Assembly: GCA_040384325.1 (NCBI GenBank)
Contig: JAZKJL010000005.1
Location: 558,001 to 622,000, forward strand
DNA length: 64,000 nt
Source of the DNA: JACMLX01 sp040384325
GTDB taxonomy: Bacteria; Gemmatimonadota; Gemmatimonadetes; Gemmatimonadales; Gemmatimonadaceae
Direction: 5' to 3'
Part shown: positions 36,202-43,909 of the stretch, piece after piece
How positions within the stretch are numbered: the stretch's first letter is position 1
Layout: each line of letters opens with the position of its first letter
Notes under the pieces: model-generated
Seen by the model: only the letters and a program-made list of their open reading frames with translations
Told to the model about the DNA's origin: nothing
Databases searched by the model: none
Position numbers and translations under genes: made by a program

Positions 36202-38135
36202 CGCCGACGCTCGTACACCTTGTACGGCGCGAGCGGCGCCGCCGTGGCCGCCACGTGACCCCCTTCGACCGGCACACCTCGTTGCGCCTCGATCAGATGC
36301 GACAAACATTGCGATCCGCCGTCACGCGCCACGCCGGGGAAACGGCCGCCTGGCTCGCCATCGGCGGGACGCTCGCGGCGATGTTTTTCACCGCGCATCA
36401 GGTACGCCAGGGCTGGGAGCAGCGACGACTCGCTGCCGAACGCGCCGTGCGCGACCAACTCACGACCGCCGCAGTGCTGATCGGCACGGAAGCGGCGAAG
36501 ATGAGCGGCCTCGAGCTACGAGCGCTGCTCTGGCCGGTGCTTGGCGCGAACGGGCGACCGAGCGGTCGACCGCTCACGCTCGACGGGTTTGCACGCGCCG
36601 GTGCGGGTCAGTTCGCCGCCATGAGCGACGATGTCGGTGCCGCCAGGCCAGGCTACTTCCGCCTCGAGCGCCGCGGCGCCACAGGATGGTCGGCCGATCT
36701 GCGCGGTGCGCTCGCCACCGATTCCGCCTACGGACGTGCCATCCTCGACGAGGTCCGCCGCTGGACCAGTCGCGCCGACATCGATCGGCCCGTGGTTCGC
36801 ATCGGCATCATCCATCCGACCGTGCAGGGTGTGCCTCTGGTCGTCGCGATGGCCCCCGAGCGCGGACCCGACGGGCGCGCCATCGCGCTATTCGGCGTCG
36901 CCTATGCTCGCACGGTCGCACTTCGTACGCATGTCGGGCACGTGATGCACGGTGTGTCATTGCTGCCGACACATTCAGGCACACAGAGCGACATCAAAAC
37001 GGCAGAGAGTGGCACAAGCGAAGCGAATGCCGTCGATAACGACGAGCTGGCGGTGCGGCTGCGCTACGCGAGTGGGCTGCGAGATGCGGTGTCTCCGGCC
37101 GGCAGGGACGCCGCGATCTGGCGCTCGGCGTTCGTCGTCACGCGTGACATCGGAGGCCCGGATGGCGGATTCACGGTGGAAGTCGCCGTCTCGGAAGCCG
37201 TCGGCCAACGCTACGTGGCTGCCGCGATGCCCTCGGTCAGCGAGCAGCTCATGCTCGGCGGCGTCCTCGTGCTCGGCATCGCATTCGCGGTCGCCGCGGT
37301 GCTCAGCCTGCGGCGGCAGTCGAGGCTGGCCGAGGCGCGCCGAACGTTCGTGGCCGCGGTGTCGCACGAGCTGCGCACGCCACTGGCGCATGTGAATGCG
37401 CTGAGCGAGACGTTACTCCTCGGCCGCGCGGAGTCGCCAGAGCAGGCCCAGCGCTGGCTTCGCGCCATCCACCGAGAAGGTCGGCGCCTCAGCGTGCTGA
37501 CGGAGAATGTGCTGCTGCACGCGCGCGGCGAGCGACGCGGACTTCGGGCAGCGCCGCAGTGGACGGACATCGCTGCGGTCGTCCGCGATGCGGTCAACCT
37601 CGTCGAGGCGCAGGCGCAGGCACGCTCTGCACACATCGTCCTCACCGGGACGAACCTGGACGGTGCGGTGGAGAATTCGGGCGGGTGGGTCGACGCCGCC
37701 GCCGTGCGACAGATCGTCATCAACTTCATCGAGAACGCGCTCAAGTTCGGACCTGACGGGCAGACGGTGACCGTCACGCTCGACATCCAGCACCCGGTGA
37801 CACATGGCAGCGCAGGGGGTCTGCTGCGCTTGTCGGTCGACGATGCAGGGCCCGGTGTGCCGAGCGCCGACCGTGACCGGATCTGGCAGCCCTTTGTCCG
37901 GCTGGCCGAAGGAGGCAGCGCGCCGATGGGGACCGGTCTGGGATTGAGCGTCGTGCGGCAGCTCGTCACGGAGCTCGGCGGACGCTGGTCGGTGTGCGAT
38001 GCGCCGGGGCGCGGCGCACGGTTTCGCGTGGAACTGCCACTTGTAGCGCCGCCGCCAGGTGTCGCGGAGCGGCCGACCGCAGCTGCTGCATCGTCCGCTG
38101 CACAACGACGGAAGGTCGCCGCGAGCGGGCGCTGA
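36192..38135 (+). CDS. Membrane-bound sensor histidine kinase
   Basis: A protein of about 647 residues at its longest. A first membrane helix (AAWLAIGGTLAAMFF) is followed by a large extracytoplasmic sensing region, then a second helix (LMLGGVLVLGIAFAVAAVL), HisKA (FVAAVSHELRTPLAHVN) and a complete ATPase domain (IVINFIENALKFG N-box, SVDDAGPGVPSADRDRIW, GTGLGLSVVRQL). All catalytic residues are present. The start is uncertain: 36192 lies in the palindromic operator, and GTG 36255 or ATG 36297 are reasonable. It is the partner of the divergent LuxR-type regulator. Confidence 0.92.
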   Translation: MGHSPTLVHLVRRERRRRGRHVTPFDRHTSLRLDQMRQTLRSAVTRHAGETAAWLAIGGTLAAMFFTAHQVRQGWEQRRLAAERAVRDQLTTAAVLIGTEAAKMSGLELRALLWPVLGANGRPSGRPLTLDGFARAGAGQFAAMSDDVGAARPGYFRLERRGATGWSADLRGALATDSAYGRAILDEVRRWTSRADIDRPVVRIGIIHPTVQGVPLVVAMAPERGPDGRAIALFGVAYARTVALRTHVGHVMHGVSLLPTHSGTQSDIKTAESGTSEANAVDNDELAVRLRYASGLRDAVSPAGRDAAIWRSAFVVTRDIGGPDGGFTVEVAVSEAVGQRYVAAAMPSVSEQLMLGGVLVLGIAFAVAAVLSLRRQSRLAEARRTFVAAVSHELRTPLAHVNALSETLLLGRAESPEQAQRWLRAIHREGRRLSVLTENVLLHARGERRGLRAAPQWTDIAAVVRDAVNLVEAQAQARSAHIVLTGTNLDGAVENSGGWVDAAAVRQIVINFIENALKFGPDGQTVTVTLDIQHPVTHGSAGGLLRLSVDDAGPGVPSADRDRIWQPFVRLAEGGSAPMGTGLGLSVVRQLVTELGGRWSVCDAPGRGARFRVELPLVAPPPGVAERPTAAAASSAAQRRKVAASGR

Positions 38136-38220
38136 TTGATGCGGGGGTGATGGGTCACTGCACCATGCTCGCCGTTTCGCGCGGGCGTAGGGTGTGGCTC
38201 CCTCAACCCACGAGCGTGCC

Positions 38221-38772
38221 ATGCTGCGGTTCCGCTGTCTGCTGATACTCGTCCCCCGTCGCTTTCTCCGCACAGCCGGTGATCATCCGGCGCTCGCCTC
38301 GAGCGCGTTCTTCGCACCGCTCACGCTCCTCGTGCTGGTCACGTCGACACTCGGGGCACAGGTCAGCGGTGCACCCAGCACGCCGCTCCACCTGGCAGCA
38401 ACCCGCTTCGACTTCATCGCCTCGGGCGATCCCGAGGCGCCCGCGAAGCCGCTTCGCGTCCACAACGGCGGCACCGAGCGGTTCACCGACGTTCGGCTGA
38501 CGAAGCTCGCGTACTCGGACTCCACGCGCGGTGCGGCGTGGCTCGTCGCGTTGCCCGGCCAGTCTGTCGTCGCGCCGGACGAGTTGGCGACAGTAGGCAC
38601 ACTCTGCGTCGACGCGAGCGGGCTGGCGGCGGGGATCTACCGCGCCAAGGCCGCCGTCGCGGCACGTGAGGTGCCCGAGCCGGTTGCCATCACCGTCACT
38701 CTCGTCGTGACCGACGTCGGCGCGCGTGCGCGCCACACGACCGCACGCTGTGGTCCTGCCATCGCGAAGTAG
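38221..38772 (+). CDS. Secreted hypothetical protein
   Basis: A 183-residue protein with an N-terminal hydrophobic stretch and a likely exported beta-sandwich (LHLAATRFDFIASGDPEAP, then PLRVHNGGTERFTDVRL), which resembles an immunoglobulin-like domain of the kind found in surface proteins. It has a single Cys pair. It is not recognised and is the first of four small exported proteins in a row. Confidence 0.55.
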   Translation: MLRFRCLLILVPRRFLRTAGDHPALASSAFFAPLTLLVLVTSTLGAQVSGAPSTPLHLAATRFDFIASGDPEAPAKPLRVHNGGTERFTDVRLTKLAYSDSTRGAAWLVALPGQSVVAPDELATVGTLCVDASGLAAGIYRAKAAVAAREVPEPVAITVTLVVTDVGARARHTTARCGPAIAK

Positions 38773-38940
38773 GCCGGGCGCCCGTGTCAGCGGTCGCGGA
38801 ACGGAGCAAACCAGCGATGCATCGGCCGCGCGCGCCACCACGGGACATGGTGGTCCATCGCTCACGCAGGTGCACCAGAAACCAATTCGTGCGCGCGACT
38901 GCGCGCATCGCAATCACCCACATCATGACGGAGACATCTC

Positions 38941-39606
38941 GTGTCGAGGAAATCAATCGCAAGCCTCATCATCCTCAGCGCCGTACTGTCGGCGTGCTCG
39001 GACACCAAGAGCGCCGTGACTGCCCCCGATGTCGGACCAGCGTTGTCCGTGGCGTCGCCTGAAGGCGGCTTCAGCGCGATGGCCGACGGTCCGTCCGACC
39101 TGCTCCTCGCGAGCGGCGATGTTTCGCTGCAGCAAGCCGCCAGTGCTGCGCAGTCGGCGACTGGTTCGCGCACATCCGGCCACGTCGGGTTCAGCTTCAG
39201 CCCACCGGTGCTGGGGCTCGTGAGCGAACGCTACTCCTTCGTTGCGCTGAGCACCGGTCCGGCCGCGGCACTCGCCGCGAAGGGAGAGTTCGAGATGATG
39301 CTCACCACCGCGACGGGAGTGGAGCAGCGAGTGCACGGCGACGTGATCTGCATGAACACCGTCGGCAACACGACGCGGATCGCGGGAAGGCTCGAGTCGG
39401 TTTGGATCAACAATGTGCAGCGGCCGATCACTGGCGCCACGCACACCATCTGGACCGTGCAGGACAACGGTGAAGGCCAGGGTACGACGGACACCGCGTC
39501 GCCGATGTTCTTCAACAATGCAACCAATGCGCAGCTGCATTGCACCACAGGCTTCACTCCGCCGCAGTTCACCAACCAGGACGGCAACATCCAGGTTCAT
39601 CAGTGA
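38941..39606 (+). CDS. Lipoprotein of unknown function
   Basis: A 221-residue protein whose GTG start is followed by MSRKSIASLIILSAVLSAC, with the lipobox LSAC, so it is probably an outer-membrane or periplasmic lipoprotein. The mature part (ICMNTVGNTTRIAGRLESVW, then ITGATHTIWTVQDNGEGQG) is beta-rich. It resembles small Gemmatimonadota and Bacteroidota lipoproteins of unknown role. The stop is followed by a 28-bp palindrome. Confidence 0.7.
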   Translation: MSRKSIASLIILSAVLSACSDTKSAVTAPDVGPALSVASPEGGFSAMADGPSDLLLASGDVSLQQAASAAQSATGSRTSGHVGFSFSPPVLGLVSERYSFVALSTGPAAALAAKGEFEMMLTTATGVEQRVHGDVICMNTVGNTTRIAGRLESVWINNVQRPITGATHTIWTVQDNGEGQGTTDTASPMFFNNATNAQLHCTTGFTPPQFTNQDGNIQVHQ

Positions 39607-39630
39607 GCGTAGGTCAGCGCTGAATGACCG

Positions 39631-39658
39631 CGCGGCGACGCTTGCAAGCGTCGCCGCG
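39631..39658 (+). terminator. Perfect 28-bp palindrome after the lipoprotein gene
   Basis: The arms CGCGGCGACGCTTG and CAAGCGTCGCCGCG are exact complements with no spacer, 24 bases after the stop. The stem is very stable, but it is followed by TTGG rather than a T-run, so it may be a Rho-independent terminator with a weak tail, a transcript-stabilising structure, or a protein-binding site. Confidence 0.6.
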
Positions 39659-39714
39659 TTGGTCGCGTCGGACATCGCTGAGTGAACGTGGACAACGCCC
39701 GAACCGCGTCCGAC

Positions 39715-39772
39715 CTTCTGCGGCAGTTCAGTTCTGCGGCTGTGCAGTTCTGCGATGCGCCGTGGCCGTTGG
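39715..39772. repeat. Dispersed repeat, single copy
   Basis: Another member of the CTGCGGCTGTGCAG family, in the same orientation as the right-hand copy at 17694. It contains CAGTTCTGCGGCTGTGCAG and ends with GCCGTGGCCGTTGGC. It lies in the short gap between the lipoprotein gene and the convergent gene that follows. Confidence 0.8.
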
Positions 39773-39864
39773 CAGTCTGAAAGGGCAGCGCAAGATCGTG
39801 TGAAAACCGAGCTCGATCAGGCGAGGCGTCCGGCAGCACGTCCGGCCTTCTCGCGCTCCGCTTC

Positions 39865-40302
39865 CTAAATGCCGACCTGCACGTTCACGACTCGATACCG
39901 CTTCGAGATGTAGTAGACGGCTCGTGAGGCGCCACCCGGCGCTGGTGCCGGCAATGGCTCCACGGCCATGAAGCCCGCATGGTCCATCCGCACGACCTGA
40001 ACCGTCCGCCCGGCGCCCGGCGTCTTGAAGTACGCGTTGATCGCCGCCACGACGCCTGCGCAAGTTCGTACATCGGCGACGATCACGACCTTCGTGGAGT
40101 CCAGACGCGGAACGCCGACGGCCCGTCGCCATTCTGTCTCCTCCGGTTCCGTTGCCGCAGCGCTCAGTCGCGCAACAGACAGAAGGCGGAGAGCCGTTCC
40201 GTCGTCCGTCACCCGCAGACAGCCGCGCACTTGCTGTGCGCGGAGCGTTGTCGCGAGGCACAGCGCCACAACTGCAGTCGCGACGCGAATCGTGAGTGTC
40301 AT
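39865..40302 (-). CDS. Exported hypothetical protein
   Basis: A 145-residue protein with a signal peptide (MTLTIRVATAVVALCLATTL, then RAQQV). ATG 40302 is chosen because GAGGT lies at the right distance. The mature part, with two cysteines (VRGCLRVTDD and ADVRTCAGVVAAIN) and a C-terminal strand pair, looks like a small periplasmic protein. No family is recognised. Confidence 0.6.
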   Translation of the reverse strand: MTLTIRVATAVVALCLATTLRAQQVRGCLRVTDDGTALRLLSVARLSAAATEPEETEWRRAVGVPRLDSTKVVIVADVRTCAGVVAAINAYFKTPGAGRTVQVVRMDHAGFMAVEPLPAPAPGGASRAVYYISKRYRVVNVQVGI

Positions 40303-40420
40303 TGTCGACCTCATGGAAGTCGCACTACCACATGCTGCCTGAAGCGCCCGCGGGCCAGACAGGTGAGCGCGATCGGCCCAGACGATCTGCTCAACCGTTC
40401 GAATCGTCGCACGCAGTGCC

Positions 40421-40626
40421 AACATTGCAACAGCGCATCGCAGAAGGGAACAGCCGCAGAACTGCACAGCCGCTGAAGGGCAACTGATTTGTCGAGGATT
40501 GTATCGCGCGCAACCGATCGCTTGGCAAGCGCAGTTCCCAAGCAGTCGTCGTCATCACGATGCGCGCCGAAGCCACTCCGAGCGCTCGCACTACTGCGGC
40601 TGTGCAGTTCTGCGATGAGCCGTTGT
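40421..40626. repeat. Second inverted pair of the dispersed repeat
   Basis: The left copy (40421-40485) and right copy (40590-40626) are inverted, with about 100 bases between. The middle shares a stretch near GCGCAGTTCCCAAGCAGTCG with the middle of the 17471-17744 element, so the two are probably copies of one unit with a degenerate centre. The remaining DNA to 40929 holds no gene I can see. Confidence 0.78.
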
Positions 40627-40929
40627 AGGCCGTGATTGGGCGCTCGCACGGTACACGCTGTGAAGTCCGTAGATTTTCAGAAAACGTCGTCAGACTTCGA
40701 GCACAGCGCGCATTCGTACGCACACGGTGTATCGACGAAGTCTCCTCCAACTGCCTACATAGTCCGACAGCCGTTCACGTTGGTCCGATGAGTTCACCGT
40801 ATGGGAGCAGGTCGTAGGTGTTCGGGAACACTCCAGCGACGGAAGCCATAGCGCACCATTCACGTCACGTTGGCCAAGCAGGCGGCGACACCGAATTCCG
40901 TGTGAATGCGCCATAGCGCGAGCCGGTCA

Positions 40930-41517
40930 CTATTGCGGAATACTCGCATGAAATGATTCCACCCGCCACGAGGTCACCCCGCCTTGCAGGCGAAGTACCA
41001 GCGTCGCCGTCATGCCGCTGTATGAACGATCACCAAGATTAGGAACAACGTAGTCGTAATCGATTCGAACCGTCGCATCGAAAACCCGATGCGTGCTTGA
41101 ATCACTACTGACGACGATTCTCACAGCAAAGACCTTTCCTGGCAAAAGCTTCGGCGCGGCACCGGCCGCGCCTGCCGTCGACCCCCGACGAATCTGCGGC
41201 GCGAGCCGACCGATCACCGGATCAGCCCAGATTTCTGCCGTCGGCATTTGCGTCAGCGTGCCCAGCGTAGCGACTGCGCAAGCGATTCCGTTCAGCGCCA
41301 CGGCACGGGCAGACGGTGGCGCCTGGAGCCAACCCTGGTCCGACTGCGCGTCAATGGAGTCCTGTCGAGCAGGGCGGCGCTCAGCGTCAACCGCACGACC
41401 AGCGTTAGCATACAGGACTTCGGCTGCGATCCGCTCGCAACGAGGTGAGGCTCGTTGAGCCGTCACGCCGCATGGGATCAGGATCGGGATGACCGCCAAT
41501 GCGCGCGCACGCCACAT
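40930..41517 (-). CDS. Exported hypothetical protein
   Basis: A 195-residue protein with a signal peptide (MWRARALAVIPILIPCGVTA). The mature part is alpha/beta (GRLAPQIRRGSTAGAAG, then VFDATVRIDYDYVVPNLGD), and nothing catalytic is seen. Start at 41517 or 41520. It borders the inverted array and is the last gene on the chromosome-like side. Confidence 0.6.
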   Translation of the reverse strand: MWRARALAVIPILIPCGVTAQRASPRCERIAAEVLYANAGRAVDAERRPARQDSIDAQSDQGWLQAPPSARAVALNGIACAVATLGTLTQMPTAEIWADPVIGRLAPQIRRGSTAGAAGAAPKLLPGKVFAVRIVVSSDSSTHRVFDATVRIDYDYVVPNLGDRSYSGMTATLVLRLQGGVTSWRVESFHASIPQ

Positions 41518-41620
41518 CATGCAGCCTTTGATGTGCGCCGGAGTATTACGAAACATGATGTGGGAGTGATCGGCCGGAGCGTCACTCGTCCGCCGGGCCA
41601 GAGCGCCCGGATGATGGTGG

Positions 41621-41888
41621 CATGCGTCCTGTAGGTTGATAGTGGATACGTCAACTGCCTTGATAGCTGCGTCAGATAGGTTGATAACATGCGTCAGTTA
41701 GCCTGATAAACGCACGTCACTTGAGTTGATAACCCACGACTGTCCGTGGGTTATCAGATCATCTGACGCATGGGTCTATCACCCTAAATGACGCACTTAT
41801 CAAGCTGACTGACGCATGTCATCAACCTATCTGACGCATGGATTATCAACCTATCTGTCGCACGGAATAGCAAGCAAGATGACGCATC
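41621..41888. repeat. Inverted array of eleven 22-bp units with a central hairpin
   Basis: Five units on the left (starts 41621, 41645, 41666, 41688, 41711) are reverse complements of six on the right (starts 41751, 41775, 41797, 41819, 41843, 41867). The right-hand consensus core is TTATCAACCTATCTGACGCA. The period is 21-24 bases. The centre is an 11-bp perfect stem (GATAACCCACG and its complement) around the loop ACTGTC at 41739-41744. There are no unique spacers, so this is not CRISPR. It fills most of the 460-base gap at the junction between the housekeeping region and the defence island. Confidence 0.92.
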
Positions 41889-41980
41889 GCTTGCTGCGCT
41901 CCATATCACGGATTCGGCTCAGTCAGAGTAGCTCCGACTGGATTGGATAGGCTGCTTGCCTTCCAGTTAAATCCTAATCG

Positions 41981-42631
41981 CTATCTACGAGCCGCCACGT
42001 TCTTGGCCTGCGTTTGTTTCGTCCGATTAGTCTCGGTCGCACGCGCTTGCGGTTTCAGATCGTCCTCAGCGTCGGCTGGCGGAAAGACAATATTCGCGAC
42101 TCGGAATGTCATCGCTTGACGACTTACGTCAAAGCGTCTGGCGAGCTGCTCAATGGCCTCTTCATCCGTGACGTTGCCCTCGATCTCGGCTAACGCTCTT
42201 CGGACGTCTGGCGCCGGCATAAGCAGGGCGGCGGCAAACGCATTGGCTTCGCGTTCTAGTCGATCCGCACCAGTCGACGACGCCCTACTCCGAAACGCGG
42301 CGAAATACGGCGTCAGAAACTGACGGTCGATGAATATCGGCAGAGTGTTTCTATGCAAGACAAAATGCGCGATCTCGTGTGCGATTGTGAATCGCTGTCG
42401 CACAGGAGCTTGAGAGACGTTGACACCGATAACGCCTGTCTTTTGGTCTTCTTCTAAAAGGAGGACACCTGCAACGTCGTCGCCGAGCACGCTCCGTTGG
42501 AGGCGAAGGCCGAGTCGCTGCGCAATTTCTTCTACTGGGACGGGTATCTGCCGGAGCTGAAAGCGCTTCAGCATCCGTGTCGCCTCGGCTTCCGGATTCA
42601 CTTCTGACGCGGGGCTCTTAGGCTGGTCCAT
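41981..42631 (-). CDS. ImmA/IrrE-type metalloprotease (repressor-cleaving)
   Basis: A 216-residue protease of the ImmA/IrrE family. The zinc motif is FTIAHEIAHFVLHRN (HExxH), and the third ligand Glu lies in LEREANAFAAALLMP. Such proteins cleave or inactivate an XRE repressor after a damage signal; the gene overlaps the XRE gene by 14 bases. This is the arrangement of phage-type ImmA/ImmR and CBASS CapP/CapH regulators. It is the first part of the switch for the divergent ubiquitin-like operon (inference). Confidence 0.92.
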   Translation of the reverse strand: MDQPKSPASEVNPEAEATRMLKRFQLRQIPVPVEEIAQRLGLRLQRSVLGDDVAGVLLLEEDQKTGVIGVNVSQAPVRQRFTIAHEIAHFVLHRNTLPIFIDRQFLTPYFAAFRSRASSTGADRLEREANAFAAALLMPAPDVRRALAEIEGNVTDEEAIEQLARRFDVSRQAMTFRVANIVFPPADAEDDLKPQARATETNRTKQTQAKNVAARR

Positions 42632-43004
42632 CGGAGTCTTTTGTTGGCCGGGTTTCGCGCTGCACGAAATTGGTCAGGTAACGAAGCGTGGTGGGGTTGT
42701 CTTTTGCGGCACGTGCGATTTCGCTCATGATTTCCGGACTTAGATCTGGCGGCGCTGTCCGTGCCGAGAGCTCATCGCGGTGCGGAATGAACTCTAGCAT
42801 TTCGCACTTTAAGGCGGCCGCAATGTTCCAGAGTACATGTACGGGAGCGCGCTGGCGACCGCGTTCAATGTTGACAATCGATACGCGCGACACGTTGACC
42901 GCTAGGGCGAGTTTTGCCTGGCTGAGGTTTAGGTGTCCCCGAGCGACGGCAATGCGCTCACCGATCAGCTCGTACAGTCGGTCGTCGACGTCGTCCCGTG
43001 CCAT
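42618..43004 (-). CDS. XRE-family repressor paired with ImmA-type protease
   Basis: A 128-residue regulator. The HTH is at residues 14-75 (NLSQAKLALAVNVSRVSIVN is the helix-turn-helix core), with a short C-terminal tail. It starts at ATG 43004 and faces the Ubl operon across 190 bases. Likely an autorepressor whose cleavage by the downstream protease would release the divergent promoter. It resembles ImmR/CapH in context, not in strict sequence identity. Confidence 0.9.
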   Translation of the reverse strand: MARDDVDDRLYELIGERIAVARGHLNLSQAKLALAVNVSRVSIVNIERGRQRAPVHVLWNIAAALKCEMLEFIPHRDELSARTAPPDLSPEIMSEIARAAKDNPTTLRYLTNFVQRETRPTKDSDGPA

Positions 43005-43035
43005 TTGGCAACGATACTCAAGCGCAGCCGTCTAC

Positions 43036-43113
43036 GTAAGTGTGAGTTACACGTCGGCCTGAAATACAGGTAAGCTCCGCAAACAGGTAAGGAGGACAAA
43101 CATGTACGTGTAA
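43036..43113. promoter_or_regulatory. Operator/promoter region between XRE and Ubl genes
   Basis: Direct repeats ACAGGTAAG at 43066-43074 and 43083-43091 are spaced by 17 bases. An inverted pair TTACACGT (about 43047) and ACGTGTAA (about 43105) spans them, and GTAAGTGTGAGTTAC lies at 43036-43050. Candidate XRE binding sites. An AAGGAGG followed by a start and a three-codon frame (43102-43113) may be a minimal leader peptide, but this is not shown. Confidence 0.5.
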
Positions 43114-43194
43114 GATACGGGTTGACGTCGGTCTCGTCCGTGGTGATGATCCCTTCGTGTGCAGGCGAGGTCTCACCCACGGACGGAGCAGCGG

Positions 43195-43497
43195 ATGACT
43201 GGTACGGAGCACGAGGGCTCAGGCGGCAAAGCAGGAAACGGGACAGGCGCACCCAAGAATGGCGCGGAGGATGACAAGATCGTCTTTTTCATCGACAAGA
43301 CGCGCTTTGTCGTCTCGGTAACCTCGCTCACTGCACGTGAGCTGTTGCGGGACTACGCCGAGGAGAATCCGGACGAAACCAGCCTCCTGTTGAAGCACGC
43401 TGGTGAGCAGCGGAAGTACACGGCTGACGACATTGTAGACCTGAAGAACGGCATGCACTTCAGTGTCCTGCACAATGGTCCGACGACGGTCTCGTGA
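43195..43497 (+). CDS. Ubiquitin-like (multiubiquitin-type) protein
   Basis: A 100-residue protein. After a disordered N-terminus, residues 25-100 form one beta-grasp domain of the multiubiquitin type: KIVFFIDKTRFVVSVTSL, then TARELLRDYAEENPDETSLL and YTADDIVDLKNGMHFSVLH. It ends in a short tail without the Gly-Gly of ubiquitin (GPTTVS), so if it is conjugated it would need processing or a different chemistry. It is the first gene of the operon and the next gene starts in its stop (GTGA). Systems of this type are known from comparative genomics; this copy is a single domain rather than a tandem array. Confidence 0.85.
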   Translation: MTGTEHEGSGGKAGNGTGAPKNGAEDDKIVFFIDKTRFVVSVTSLTARELLRDYAEENPDETSLLLKHAGEQRKYTADDIVDLKNGMHFSVLHNGPTTVS

Positions 43498-43907
43498 GCG
43501 CAACGAACGAAGGGACAGTTTCGGCGCTCCCCGCTTACGGTGTGGCTCGGCTGGTGGCCGAGCTACAGCGTGGCGGTTATGAGGTCGCCGCCGTCCACGC
43601 AGCCGACATGGACTTTGCAATCATCTCGGGCTACCTGGTACCGGCAGGACGATTTGCGGAAAGACAGATTGACCTGGGACTGCCAGCCCCGCCGGACTAT
43701 CCGAACCGCGTCGGCTCGTCCATCCATATCCGCGCGACGCCGCAGTTGCTGGAATACGAGAATGTGTCAGGTGTGAGGAACATTATTGCAAGCGCACTTG
43801 GCCCTGACTGGCGGTACTGGAGTCATCAGTTCCCATGGGCCGGGGAGCGGGATGGATCCGCTCGGCGATTGCTCGCGCATGTCGCCAGCATTTTCGAGCG
43901 CGCATAG
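43494..43907 (+). CDS. Cysteine-free prokaryotic E2-like protein
   Basis: A 137-residue protein with the layout of the small prokaryotic E2-E type family (FAIISGYLVPAGRFAERQIDLG, then PNRVGSSIHIRATPQLLEY and YWSHQFPWAGERDGSARRLLAHV). It contains no cysteine at all, so a thioester with a Ubl is impossible. Related families are described as using other chemistry or as non-catalytic. It is translationally coupled to the Ubl gene and two bases before the JAB-E1 gene. The assignment rests on pattern and gene order. Confidence 0.75.
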   Translation: MSATNEGTVSALPAYGVARLVAELQRGGYEVAAVHAADMDFAIISGYLVPAGRFAERQIDLGLPAPPDYPNRVGSSIHIRATPQLLEYENVSGVRNIIASALGPDWRYWSHQFPWAGERDGSARRLLAHVASIFERA

Positions 43908-43909
43908 CC

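Noticed and set aside
41621..41888. CRISPR array
   Set aside because: The units are degenerate, adjacent, and inverted around a centre. No unique spacers or cas genes are present.
43102..43113. Three-codon leader peptide with an AAGGAGG site
   Set aside because: It is too short to call a gene. It may be chance, and is noted only in the regulatory feature.
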